This document shows positions 55,271 to 64,000 of a DNA stretch of 64,000 bases, one piece after another. Made by a program: the position numbers and the translations under genes. The DNA comes from Bradyrhizobium betae. GTDB lineage: Bacteria > Pseudomonadota > Alphaproteobacteria > Rhizobiales > Xanthobacteraceae. The notes below the pieces were generated by a model that did not search any database, was not told the origin of the DNA, and saw only the letters and a program-made list of their open reading frames with translations. Within the stretch, counting starts at the first letter, position 1. The number at the start of each line of letters is the position of its first letter. The DNA lies in the NCBI RefSeq assembly GCF_004123905.1, contig NZ_MZXW01000035.1, forward strand, positions 372,001 to 436,000, given 5' to 3'.

Positions 55271-56002
55271 ATGGCAGACCGCCTCAAGGGAAAACGCGCC
55301 GTCATCACCGCTGCCGCGGCCGGCATCGGGCGCGCCTGCGCGATCGCATTCGCGCGTGAAGGCGCGACCGTCATCGCCACCGACATCAACGAAAGCGGCA
55401 TCGCGAGCCTGACGAAAGAAGGCATCACCGAGACCGCAAAACTCGACGTCCGCAACACCGCCGACGTCAACGCCTTTGCCAAGCGGATCGGCAAGATCGA
55501 CATCCTGCTCAACGCGGCCGGCTTCGTGCATCACGGCACCATCCTGGAATGCTCGGAAGAGGATTTTGATTTCTCGTTCGACCTCAACGTCAAATCCATG
55601 CACCGGACCATCCGGGCGTTCCTGCCGGACATGCTGGCAGGCGGCGGCGGCAGCATCGTCAACATCTCCTCCTGCGCCGCGCTGCGGCCGCCGGCCAACC
55701 GCTATGTCTACAGCTCGTCGAAGGCTGCGGTGTCACTGCTGACGCGCGCGGTCGCGCTCGACTTCATCACCAAGGGCATCCGCTGCAACTCGATCTGCCC
55801 CGGCACCGTCGAGACGCCCTCGATGCTCGACCGTGCCGCAGCCCAGGGGCCGCAGGGCAAGGAGATGTTCGTCTCCCGCCAGAAGATGGGCCGGCTCGGC
55901 ACCGCCGACGAGATCGCCTCCATGGCGGTCTATCTCGGCAGCGACGAGAGCGCCTTCACCACCGGCGTCGACCTCGTCGTCGACGGCGGCTACATGCTCT
56001 GA
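55271..56002 (+). CDS. Short-chain dehydrogenase, 2-keto-3-deoxy-L-fuconate dehydrogenase-like
   Basis: A 243-residue classical SDR. The cofactor motif is TAAAAGIGRA, and the catalytic Tyr/Lys are in RYVYSSSKAAVSLLTRA. PPANRYVY and MGRLGTADEIASMAVYLGSDESAF are typical of the 2-keto-3-deoxy-L-fuconate dehydrogenase/BDH2 branch. It would oxidise a C4 hydroxyl of a deoxyketo sugar acid, the alternative to phosphorylation by KdgK. AGAAGGAGAAAAACAA precedes ATG 55271. The substrate is inferred. Confidence 0.87.
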   Translation: MADRLKGKRAVITAAAAGIGRACAIAFAREGATVIATDINESGIASLTKEGITETAKLDVRNTADVNAFAKRIGKIDILLNAAGFVHHGTILECSEEDFDFSFDLNVKSMHRTIRAFLPDMLAGGGGSIVNISSCAALRPPANRYVYSSSKAAVSLLTRAVALDFITKGIRCNSICPGTVETPSMLDRAAAQGPQGKEMFVSRQKMGRLGTADEIASMAVYLGSDESAFTTGVDLVVDGGYML

Positions 56003-56019
56003 CGCCAGAGGCCTCCAGC

Positions 56020-56766
56020 ATGAACAAGATCGATCTCAACGGCCGCGTCGCCATCGTCACCGGGGGCGCGCAGGGCTTTGGCCGCGCCATCACCGAGCGT
56101 TTTGTTTCCTCCGGCGCCAAGGTTGCGATCTGGGATTTCGATGCCGCACTGGCTGAGAAAACCGCAAAAGAGATCGGCGACAGCGTCCGCGTCTTCAAGG
56201 TCGACGTCACCGACACCGCAGGCGTCGAGCAGGCCCGCGATGCGACGCTTGCCGCCTTCGGCAAAATCGACATCCTCGTCAACAATGCCGGCATCGCCGG
56301 GATCAACAAGCCGGTCTGGGAGACTGATCTGGAGGAATGGCGCAAGGTGCTGCGCATCAACCTCGACGGTCCCTTCATCGTCTGCAAGGCGATCGTGCCC
56401 GTGATGCTCAAGCAGAAATACGGGCGGATCGTGAACATCGCCTCGATCGCCGGCAAGGAAGGCAATCCGAACGCCTCGCATTATTCGGCCTCCAAGGCCG
56501 GCTTGATCGCGCTGACGAAGTCGCTCGGCAAGGAATTGGCCGCACATGACATCCTCGTGAATGCGGTGACGCCGGCCGCCGCGAAGACCGCGATCTTCGA
56601 TCAGATGACGCAGCAGCATATCGATTTCATGCTGTCGAAAATCCCCAAGGCACGTTTCGTGCTGGTGGAAGAGCTCGCCGCAATGGCGGCCTGGCTCGCA
56701 TCCGAAGATTGTGCCTTCTCCACCGGCGCGGTGTTTGACATCTCGGGCGGACGCGCAACCTATTGA
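56020..56766 (+). CDS. Short-chain dehydrogenase/reductase (FabG-like sugar or alcohol dehydrogenase)
   Basis: A 248-residue classical SDR. The cofactor motif is TGGAQGFGRA, NNAG is in LVNNAGIAG, and YxxxK is in HYSASKAGLIALTK. The sequence is near FabG and L-rhamnose/fucose dehydrogenases. It could make the aldonolactone in the same pathway. It begins 17 bases after the previous SDR gene, in the same operon. Confidence 0.87.
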   Translation: MNKIDLNGRVAIVTGGAQGFGRAITERFVSSGAKVAIWDFDAALAEKTAKEIGDSVRVFKVDVTDTAGVEQARDATLAAFGKIDILVNNAGIAGINKPVWETDLEEWRKVLRINLDGPFIVCKAIVPVMLKQKYGRIVNIASIAGKEGNPNASHYSASKAGLIALTKSLGKELAAHDILVNAVTPAAAKTAIFDQMTQQHIDFMLSKIPKARFVLVEELAAMAAWLASEDCAFSTGAVFDISGGRATY

Positions 56767-56773
56767 GGACACC

Positions 56774-57166
56774 ATGATCCGGGAAGGTGGGTGCCTGTGC
56801 GGCGCGGTGCGGTTCAAGTCGGAAGGCGAGCCGCTCAACGTCCGCATCTGCCATTGCCGCATGTGCCAGAAGGCGATGGGCTCGCCCTATTTTGCGCGCG
56901 CGCAATTCGATCAACGCGCGCTGACGGTCGAGGGCGACACCGAGCGTTATGCCTCGTCCGAGAACATCGACCGCGTGTTCTGCAAGCGCTGCGGCACGCG
57001 CCTGTTCTCGTGGCGGCGCAACGGCACGCTGGCGGGCGTCTCGCTCACGACCTTCGACGACCGCAACGCCTTTGCCCCGACCGAGCACATCTGGGTCTCG
57101 GAGAAGCTGGCGTGGCTGAAGCTCGACGACGGCCTGACGCAATATCAGGGGACGATCCCGGCGTGA
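56774..57166 (+). CDS. GFA-family zinc protein (glutathione-dependent formaldehyde-activating-like)
   Basis: A 130-residue protein. The zinc cysteines are in GGCLCGAVRF, ICHCRMCQKAMG and VFCKRCGTRLFSW, the GFA/CENP-V pattern. Only some family members act on formaldehyde, so function is uncertain. ATG at 56774 lies just 7 bases after the SDR stop, so it ends the dehydratase operon. It converges with the DMT transporter gene with a 2-base gap. Confidence 0.88.
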   Translation: MIREGGCLCGAVRFKSEGEPLNVRICHCRMCQKAMGSPYFARAQFDQRALTVEGDTERYASSENIDRVFCKRCGTRLFSWRRNGTLAGVSLTTFDDRNAFAPTEHIWVSEKLAWLKLDDGLTQYQGTIPA

Positions 57167-57168
57167 CC

Positions 57169-58080
57169 TCAGACCTGGCTTGAAGCGGACGCGCTCACTG
57201 CGTCCGTGCGCCGGCCTGTCGTCGTCGCGATCCAGATTCCGGCAAACACCGCGACAATGCCGGCCGCCAGATTCCAGCGCAGCGGTTCGTCCAGCAGCCA
57301 GGCGCCGACCAGCGAGGCCGTGATTGGATTGACCGTCACCGAGATCGCGACGCGCGTCGGGGTCGTCCGCTCCAGCGCGAAGGCCCAGAGATAGAAGGTC
57401 AGCGCCGCGCCGAACGCTCCGAGGTAAGAGGCCGCCAGCCATTGCGGCGCGCCGAAAGCTGCGACCGGCGCAAAACTGCCGCTGAGATACGAGAGCAGGA
57501 TGAGACAGGCCGCGCCGGCGGCCATGCTCATCGTCGTGAAGGCGATCGGGCTGGAGCGCCGGATCAGCGGTTTTGACCAGATGCCGTACAGCGCCATGCA
57601 CAGGGCGGCTGCCATCATCAGGAGATCACCGCGCCAGGCGCCTGATGGTGCCGAGGTCAGGTCGGAGAGCAGCGCGACCGCTACGCCTGAGGTCGCGATC
57701 ACGACGCCGATCGATTTGCGCCAGGTCAGGGCTTCGGCACCGAGCGCGGCCCCGATCACGAGCGACAGCAGTGGAAGCGTCGACAAAGCGAGCGCGCCGC
57801 GCGCAGCGGTCGTGAAGATCAGCGATGCGTTGAACAGGATCGGGAACAGCGCGAAGAACAGGACGCCGAGCCCGATTGCGGCGGCAAAATCCCGTCGCCC
57901 CGGCCAGCGATCGCCGCGCAGCAGCGTCAGGGGCAACAGCAGGAGGAAGCCGATACCGAACCGGAACGAGCCGATCGCCAGCGGATCGAGGCTGCTCACG
58001 AGATAGCGCGTGGCGCCGATCGAGGTGCCGCCCAGGCCGCTCGACAGCACGGCAGCCAGAACGCCGGAGATTTCGCCCAC
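57169..58080 (-). CDS. DMT-superfamily (EamA) transporter
   Basis: A 303-residue inner-membrane protein with ten hydrophobic helices in two EamA repeats; VNPITASLVGAWLLDEPLRWN is the second-repeat signature. It probably exports an amino acid, purine or drug-like compound. The start is GTG at 58080. It is divergent from a LysR gene over 89 bases, so that LysR likely controls it. Confidence 0.9.
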   Translation of the reverse strand: MGEISGVLAAVLSSGLGGTSIGATRYLVSSLDPLAIGSFRFGIGFLLLLPLTLLRGDRWPGRRDFAAAIGLGVLFFALFPILFNASLIFTTAARGALALSTLPLLSLVIGAALGAEALTWRKSIGVVIATSGVAVALLSDLTSAPSGAWRGDLLMMAAALCMALYGIWSKPLIRRSSPIAFTTMSMAAGAACLILLSYLSGSFAPVAAFGAPQWLAASYLGAFGAALTFYLWAFALERTTPTRVAISVTVNPITASLVGAWLLDEPLRWNLAAGIVAVFAGIWIATTTGRRTDAVSASASSQV

Positions 58081-58094
58081 GCTTCCTCCCGTTG

Positions 58095-58112
58095 ATGCTT
58101 TGAAAGCAGCAT
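58095..58112. promoter_or_regulatory. LysR-type box between the DMT transporter and its LysR
   Basis: ATGCT-N8-AGCAT gives the T-N11-A form (T96 and A108 within the box) used by LysR proteins. It lies 15 bases from the DMT start and 58 bases from the LysR start. Confidence 0.45.
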
Positions 58113-58169
58113 ACGAGGCGCGCCGAAACAGGGAATGGAATTTCCGTCATGCCAGGATAAGTTTTCGTC

Positions 58170-59042
58170 ATGAGCGCACCCGTTCTCGATCCCGATCTGC
58201 TGAAGGCCTTTGTCGCCGTTGCCGAGCACCGCTCCTTCACGGGTGCGGCCGCGACGCTCAACCGCACGCAATCTGCGGTCAGCGTCCAGATCAGGCGTTT
58301 GGAGGAGCGGCTCGGCACAAAGCTGTTTCAACGCACCAGGGCCGGCGTCGCACTGACCGCAGCAGGCGATGAACTCCTCGTCTATGCGCGGCGGCTGCTC
58401 GACCTCAACGCAGAGGCGGTCGATGCGCTCAGCACGCGCAAGCGCGAATTGGTGGTCCGCCTTGGCGTGATGGACGACTACGGCACGATCGTCATTCCGC
58501 CATTGCTCGCGCGCTTTGCCGAAAGCCATCCGGACATTCGCGTCGAGATCGAGACCGGGCTAACCGCGACGATGCCGGCCCGGCTCGGAGAGGCCTATGA
58601 CCTCGTCATCGCCATGCATCCGGAAGGACGCGGCGATGGCGAGCTATTGCGACGCGAGCAGGCGGTCTGGGCGGCGGCCGGCTCGTATCCGCTCGGAGCG
58701 CACGACACGCTGCCCGTCGCACTCTACCCGCCGGGCTGCCTGTTCCGGCAATGGGCCGCGGAGGCCCTCGATGCCGTCGGCCGGCCCTGGCGGCTCGCCT
58801 TTGTCAGCCGGACGCTTGCTGCGGTCGAAGCCATCGCGGCAGAGGGGCTCGCGGTGACCGTGGTGAAGTCCGGCACCCTGCCGCCCCGCCTCCGCGCCCT
58901 CACCGAACGCGACGGCCTGCCGCCGCTGCCGGGAGCGGACATCCGCCTCCACCGCGCGCGCAACCTGTCGCGCCCGGCGGCTCTGCTGGCGGATCATTTA
59001 CAGCTTGGGATTTCGGAACCGGCGTCCCATATCCTGACCTGA
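58170..59042 (+). CDS. LysR-family transcriptional regulator, divergent from the DMT transporter
   Basis: A 290-residue LysR-type protein. Its N-terminal HTH is LLKAFVAVAEHRSFTGAAATLNRTQSAVSVQIRRLEERLG, followed by the effector domain (LVVRLGVMDDYGTIVIPPLLARFAESHP). The protein is of the IlvY/CysB-like type with unknown effector. ATG 58170. Confidence 0.92.
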   Translation: MSAPVLDPDLLKAFVAVAEHRSFTGAAATLNRTQSAVSVQIRRLEERLGTKLFQRTRAGVALTAAGDELLVYARRLLDLNAEAVDALSTRKRELVVRLGVMDDYGTIVIPPLLARFAESHPDIRVEIETGLTATMPARLGEAYDLVIAMHPEGRGDGELLRREQAVWAAAGSYPLGAHDTLPVALYPPGCLFRQWAAEALDAVGRPWRLAFVSRTLAAVEAIAAEGLAVTVVKSGTLPPRLRALTERDGLPPLPGADIRLHRARNLSRPAALLADHLQLGISEPASHILT

Positions 59043-59110
59043 CGCGTTGCCCCATCACCGGATTGGCCGGGTTGGCTGCAAGGCCGCGAGCGAACCGGGA
59101 CGGACGAGCC

Positions 59111-59791
59111 GTGAACATTTCCCTTTATGAACTCTCCGTGTGGGTGCTGCCGCTGGTGCTCGCGATCACCTTTCACGAGGCCGCGCACGCCTTTGTTGCG
59201 GACCGTCTCGGCGACAACACGGCCGCGCAGCTCGGCCGCGTCAGCTTCAACCCTATCAAGCATATCGACCCGTTCGGCACCGTCATCCTGCCGGCGATGC
59301 TGCTGTTCGCGCATTCGCCGTTCCTGTTCGGCTACGCCAAGCCGGTGCCGGTGAATTTCCGCAAGCTCAACAACCCCAGGCTCGACATGGTCTGGGTCGC
59401 GTTGGCCGGTCCCGCCACCAACATCCTGCTGGCGCTCGCCGCGGCCCTCGCCCTGCACGCCCTGCCCTTGGCACCGGCCGGCTCGGCACAGTGGATCTTC
59501 GACAACCTCAAGAACGCGCTGCTCATTAACGCGGTCCTGGCGGTGTTCAACATGATGCCGATCCCGCCGCTCGATGGCGGGCGGGTCGCGGTCGGGCTGC
59601 TGCCGCGGCCGCTCGCGCTGCCGCTGGCCCGGCTCGAGCCGTTCGGGATGCTGATCCTGATCGGCCTGCTGATCCTGCTGCCGCTCGCGGGCTCGCAGTT
59701 CGGTCTAAATCTTGATGTTATTTCAGCAATACTGCGAACGTTGACCGGTTATGTGATTCAGGCTGTTCTCTTTCTGACCGGCAATGCGTAG
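59111..59791 (+). CDS. Site-2 protease family membrane metalloprotease (M50)
   Basis: A 226-residue polytopic membrane protein. HEAAH at residues 22-26 is the zinc motif, and PIPPLDGGRV near residue 155 has the third zinc ligand aspartate. It would cleave within the membrane. The start is GTG at 59111, just upstream of the first helix; the longer open frame upstream is a shadow of the LysR gene. It is followed by a small membrane protein gene. Confidence 0.88.
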   Translation: MNISLYELSVWVLPLVLAITFHEAAHAFVADRLGDNTAAQLGRVSFNPIKHIDPFGTVILPAMLLFAHSPFLFGYAKPVPVNFRKLNNPRLDMVWVALAGPATNILLALAAALALHALPLAPAGSAQWIFDNLKNALLINAVLAVFNMMPIPPLDGGRVAVGLLPRPLALPLARLEPFGMLILIGLLILLPLAGSQFGLNLDVISAILRTLTGYVIQAVLFLTGNA

Positions 59792-59835
59792 TTGATCAGA
59801 ACACCCGAACACAAGCCGAAGGGCCAGAGGCCGAC

Positions 59836-60276
59836 TTGGTCAAAGCTGCCGATATGCTGATCGCGCGACGCGCGGACACCCGTGCCCGCGCTGATTTTGC
59901 GACCTGGAAGATGATGGCCAAGCTCAACGGCTCATCCGCGTTGCCTCCGGAGGCCCAGGAGTTCCTCGCGAGCTACAAGAACCTGCTGGCGCAGATGAGT
60001 GAGGGCGAAGCCACCGAGGCCACCATCGCCGCGATCTACAAGGCCTATTATGCCGAGATGGGCGGCGCCGGAACCCCACCCGACGTCCGCACCCGACCGC
60101 CCGAAGCGGCGGCGGACAATGTTACCGCTTTCCGGCGCCCGGCGCCCAAGCCAAAGGCGAAAGTCAGCTTCTTTGGGTCGACCGCCAGCGCCACCCAGAG
60201 GCGGCCGCTCCCGGTGGCGCTGATCTTCGCCTGCCTGGTCGTGGTCTATGTCGGGATCCGGCTCTACTGGCGCTGA
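59836..60276 (+). CDS. Conserved protein of unknown function with one C-terminal membrane helix
   Basis: A 146-residue protein. Residues 1-75 form a helical part (EFLASYKNLLAQMSEGEATEATIAAIYKAYYAEMGG), then a proline-rich stretch, then a membrane helix (LPVALIFACLVVVYVGIRLYWR) at the end. TTG at 59836 has AGAGG six bases upstream; an ATG at 59854 is the other choice. Its 3' end overlaps the TonB gene stop by 13 bases. It is not a known family to me. Confidence 0.7.
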   Translation: MVKAADMLIARRADTRARADFATWKMMAKLNGSSALPPEAQEFLASYKNLLAQMSEGEATEATIAAIYKAYYAEMGGAGTPPDVRTRPPEAAADNVTAFRRPAPKPKAKVSFFGSTASATQRRPLPVALIFACLVVVYVGIRLYWR

Positions 60277-61094
60277 GCCTGCTTCTTCTTTTTCTTCTCC
60301 TCCGACGGAGGCTTGAAGAATATCTCGACGGTGCGCTCGATCCGGTCTTCGGTCAGGCCGGCCGGCGGTTGCGGGAACGGGTCGGACTTGCGGACCATGG
60401 CGATCGCGGCGGCATCGTACGCCTTATCCCCGGACGACGTCGCGATATCGACCGAAAGCACGTTGCCCCTGCGGTTGAGCGCAAAGCTCACCTTGGCCAC
60501 CTCGTTATTGGGCTCCTTGCCCTCCGGATTGACCTTGTGCGCCGAAAGGTGCGCGCTGATCTTGCGGTTCCAGTCGGCCGTCAGCTTCAGAAGGTCCTTG
60601 CCGATGCCGAGCACCGGCGCCATGGCCTTCTCGGCCTCGCGGGTCGCATCCTCAAAGGTCTGCCGCTCCATCGCAACCGACTTCTGTGCGGCCTCCATGG
60701 CCGGCGTTTCGACGGCGGCGATCTTCGGCTCCTCGTCCTGCTCCTTCTTCGGCTTGTTCTCGGTGACGAGGCGATCGGCCTCCTCGACCTGTTGCGGCCG
60801 GTCCTGTGGAAGATCCGTCTCTTTGACCTCGGCCTTCTGCTCGGGCATCTCCGGGCGCTCTTCCTGCTCCTCGGAATCCTGGGGCCCGGGTGCCCGGTCG
60901 GATTCCTGAGCCGGCGGCGACGTCATCTCGACTGCGAACTCCGCCCCCGCAGCGCCTAGCCCTTCGTCGCCATCGTCGGCCTTCAGGTTCGCCAGCGCGA
61001 GCGCCGCACCACCGACATGGAGGACGAGCGCGGTCACGGCGGCCAAAATCCAAAGCCGTCGGGATGATCTGGGTTCGAGCTCGGTGTCAGACAT
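60264..61094 (-). CDS. tonB: TonB-family energy transducer
   Basis: A 276-residue protein. One N-terminal membrane helix (LWILAAVTALVLHVGGAALALANL) is followed by an acidic, proline- and lysine-rich linker (EEQEERPEMPEQKAEVKE), then a TonB C-terminal domain (VAKVSFALNRRGNVLSVDIATSSGDKAYDAAAIAMVRKSDPFPQPP). It passes energy from ExbBD to outer-membrane receptors. It is the last gene of the operon that starts with the receptor. Confidence 0.92.
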   Translation of the reverse strand: MSDTELEPRSSRRLWILAAVTALVLHVGGAALALANLKADDGDEGLGAAGAEFAVEMTSPPAQESDRAPGPQDSEEQEERPEMPEQKAEVKETDLPQDRPQQVEEADRLVTENKPKKEQDEEPKIAAVETPAMEAAQKSVAMERQTFEDATREAEKAMAPVLGIGKDLLKLTADWNRKISAHLSAHKVNPEGKEPNNEVAKVSFALNRRGNVLSVDIATSSGDKAYDAAAIAMVRKSDPFPQPPAGLTEDRIERTVEIFFKPPSEEKKKKKQAQRQ

Positions 61095-61103
61095 GACGAA
61101 CCT

Positions 61104-61568
61104 CTAAGGCTGCGCAGCGCCCGCGGCAGGCGCTCCCGCCGCCATGGGAGGCCCCTCGAGCGTCACCAGCTTCACCTTGGTGTAGCCGCCGGAGCGCAAC
61201 AGCTCCATGACGCCCATCAACTCGCCGTAAGGAACGGAACGATCGGCACGCAGGAAGACGTACTTGTCCTTGCTCATGTCCGACATCGAGTCGAGGGTCG
61301 TGATCAAATCGGCCCGGTGGACGGCATCCTCTCCGATCGCAAGCCCCAGATCGCGCTTGATGCTGAGATAGGTCGGCTTGTCCGGCTTCTTCTGCGGCAT
61401 CGAGCTCGACGTCGGCAGATCGATCGGCAGGTCGACCGTGGACAGCGGAGCAGCGACCATGAAGATGATCAGCAGCACCAGGATGACGTCGATGAACGGC
61501 GTGACGTTGATGTCATGCGTTTCCGAGAAATCGTCGTCGTCATCATTGTCCGTGAGCGAAACGGCCAT
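61104..61568 (-). CDS. exbD: ExbD/TolR-family biopolymer transport protein
   Basis: A 154-residue protein. The acidic residues of the channel helix (DINVTPFIDVILVLLIIFMVAAPL) are near the N-terminus, with Asp in FIDV as the proton-coupled residue. The periplasmic half contains LPTSSSMPQ and RADRSVPYGELMGVM. It works with ExbB and TonB. It begins 3 bases after ExbB ends, so the genes are translated together. Confidence 0.94.
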   Translation of the reverse strand: MAVSLTDNDDDDDFSETHDINVTPFIDVILVLLIIFMVAAPLSTVDLPIDLPTSSSMPQKKPDKPTYLSIKRDLGLAIGEDAVHRADLITTLDSMSDMSKDKYVFLRADRSVPYGELMGVMELLRSGGYTKVKLVTLEGPPMAAGAPAAGAAQP

Positions 61569-61571
61569 GGG

Positions 61572-62491
<920 letters not shown>

Positions 62492-62495
<4 letters not shown>

Positions 62496-63181
62496 ACTTC
62501 GGCCCAGTAGCGAATGAGATTGTGATAGATACCCGTCAATTTGACCGTTTCGGGATCGTCACGCCCGAGCCGTCCCACCAGCGCCTGTATCGCGGTGTCG
62601 AGGTCAAAGATCATGCTCCGGGCTTGATCGTCCCGTATCATGCTCTGAAGCCAGAAGAAAGACGCAACCCGCACTCCCCGGGTCACCGGCGTGACGAGAT
62701 GCAGGCTGGTCGAGGGATAGAGCACGCAGTCGCCTGCTTGCAACTTGACTTCGTGCGAACCGTAGGTGTCCTCGATCACAAGTTCGCCACCGTCGTATTC
62801 CTCCGGCTCGCTGAGGAACAGCGTGACCGACAAATCCGTGCGGATGCGAAGGCCGGTCAGGCGGTCGCCGCGGATCGCGTTGTCGACATGCAGGCCGAAA
62901 TGATGGCCGCTGTCCGCCGCATAGCGGTTGAACAGCGGCGGAAAGATCTGGAGCGGGATCGCCGCAGCCAGGAACCGCGGGTTCGACGTCAACGCCGAAA
63001 TGATGCGGTTGCCGAGCTTGCGCGCGACCTCGCTATCCGGCGGCAACTGCTCGTTGCGCTTGACCATTGCTGACTGTGCGCCCGCGGTGGAACGGCCGTC
63101 TTCCCACTCGCTGGCGTCCATGATGCGGCGGAACTCCGCCACATCTTCCTTGCTGAGAACGCCAGGCAGGCACGTCAACAT
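62492..63181 (-). CDS. piuC: PiuC/PKHD-type Fe(II)- and 2-oxoglutarate-dependent hydroxylase
   Basis: A 229-residue cupin-fold dioxygenase. The iron triad is His98 and Asp100 ([11 protein letters not shown]) with His161 (SLHLVTPV); Arg171 (RGVRVASF) binds 2-oxoglutarate. This is the PKHD group, often next to catecholate siderophore receptors. ATG 63181 is 2 bases from the receptor stop. The true substrate is not known; a role in iron uptake is inferred. Confidence 0.92.
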
Positions 63182-63183
63182 GC

Positions 63184-64000
63184 TCAGAACTTTGCCGTTG
63201 TCACGATGTAGAACGCCCTGCCCGGCGCGACCGCCACGAACGGCGTCGCACTGCGATAGAGCGTGTCGTAATAGAGCTTGTTGGTGAGGTTCTGCGCGTA
63301 GAACTTCATGGTCCAGTTCTTGTCGATCTTCTTCTCGACGAACGCATCGAAGCGCCAATAGCTCGGGATCAGCGTGCCGGTGTTGGCGCCGAAGGTGCCG
63401 CCGTAGACCTTGGAGCGGAACACCGCCTGGCCGCCGAGCTCCCAGTCGCCGTCGAACTTGTACTTGGTGAGCAAGCTGAACGACTGATGCGCGACGTTGG
63501 CGAGCTGCAGGCCGACATTGCTGGCGATGTTGCTCTTGGTCACCTTCGAGTCCATCAGCACGATGCCGCCGAAGATGCTCCAGCGATCGGTCAGCTTGCC
63601 GCTCGCCTCGATGTCGATACCCTGGATCCGATACGCCGCACCCGAGGTGAGTTGACCGGCAGCGTTGGTCTCGCGGGCATTGTCCTTGGTCGTGTGGAAC
63701 AGCGCGCCGCTCACCAGCAGGTGGCGGTCGAACAGCTCCCATTTGGTGCCGACTTCCGCCGCCTTGTTCTTCTCGGGTCCCAGGATCGTGGTGCCGGTCG
63801 GCGGAGACGAGCCATAATCCGTACCGGTTGCGTCAAGCTCGGAACCGAACGGATTGGTCGAGGTCGCATAGGCCGCATAAAGGCTGCCGATCGAAACCGG
63901 CTTGTAGACGATGCCGGCGTTGTAGTTGACGAAGTCTGAGTCGACACTGCTCGAAGCCGCGGCAATCGACGAATTCAGCTTATAGCTGTCCCAGCGCACG
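63184..64000 (-). CDS. TonB-dependent siderophore receptor, C-terminal part (Fiu-like; start outside window)
   Basis: About 272 residues of a beta-barrel: alternating strands such as [79 protein letters not shown], and the end VTTAKF with a final aromatic residue as needed for Bam insertion. It resembles catecholate siderophore receptors of the Fiu type. The N-terminal plug and TonB box lie beyond the window. The receptor is first in the operon with piuC, exbB, exbD and tonB. Confidence 0.9.
   Translation of the reverse strand, partial: VRWDSYKLNSSIAAASSSVDSDFVNYNAGIVYKPVSIGSLYAAYATSTNPFGSELDATGTDYGSSPPTGTTILGPEKNKAAEVGTKWELFDRHLLVSGALFHTTKDNARETNAAGQLTSGAAYRIQGIDIEASGKLTDRWSIFGGIVLMDSKVTKSNIASNVGLQLANVAHQSFSLLTKYKFDGDWELGGQAVFRSKVYGGTFGANTGTLIPSYWRFDAFVEKKIDKNWTMKFYAQNLTNKLYYDTLYRSATPFVAVAPGRAFYIVTTAKF

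Overview
The window reads as an ordinary chromosomal stretch of a GC-rich alphaproteobacterium, most likely Bradyrhizobium or a close relative. This is inferred from the mix of acyl-CoA, sugar-acid and siderophore genes, the many solute transporters, and the dispersed hairpin repeats between genes. I see no rRNA, tRNA, CRISPR array, insertion sequence or prophage. About 62 protein genes fill almost all of the sequence; the first and last are cut by the window edges.

Left part (1-20.7 kb): after a partial MFS transporter comes a long minus-strand cluster for valine and acyl-CoA breakdown. In transcription order it is mmsA, acyl-CoA dehydrogenase, 3-hydroxyisobutyryl-CoA hydrolase, mmsB, acyl-CoA synthetase, MaoC hydratase, SDR and flavoprotein. 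Several of these genes overlap by 1 or 4 bases. A divergent LysR gene sits upstream, and its promoter carries an 8-bp dyad. Next come a TetR regulator, a PaaI thioesterase, a crotonase and a thiolase around a clear operator-like palindrome, then an MFS carrier convergent with an OprB-type porin, a CorA/ZntB metal channel, acetoacetate decarboxylase and a patatin.

Middle part (20.8-44.8 kb): small secreted or zinc-binding proteins of unknown role and a GlcD-like FAD oxidase are followed by a biotin carboxylase module (carboxyltransferase plus a 73-residue biotin carrier) around an IclR gene with two operator-like palindromes. A TRAP-TAXI transporter comes next, with a glutaminase-STAS-cyclic-nucleotide-binding fusion. 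A minus-strand group (aminotransferase, periplasmic binding protein, dimethylformamidase-like hydrolase) faces a GntR regulator across two FadR-type operators. Then come a CaiB CoA-transferase, a thiolase-like protein lacking its nucleophilic cysteine and a DUF35 zinc ribbon, followed by a separate, normal thiolase.

Right part (44.8-64 kb): a seven-gene minus-strand sugar operon (ABC ATPase, binding protein, two permeases, DenD-like dehydrogenase, KDG kinase, KDPG aldolase) is divergent from a LacI regulator. Downstream of LacI lie an IlvD/Edd aldonate dehydratase, two SDRs and a GFA protein. LacI-type operators in both control regions suggest one regulon that oxidises a sugar, dehydrates the acid and cleaves it by an Entner-Doudoroff-like route. 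The window closes with a DMT exporter/LysR pair, an M50 membrane protease, and a minus-strand iron-uptake operon: catecholate-type TonB receptor (partial), PiuC hydroxylase, ExbB, ExbD and TonB.
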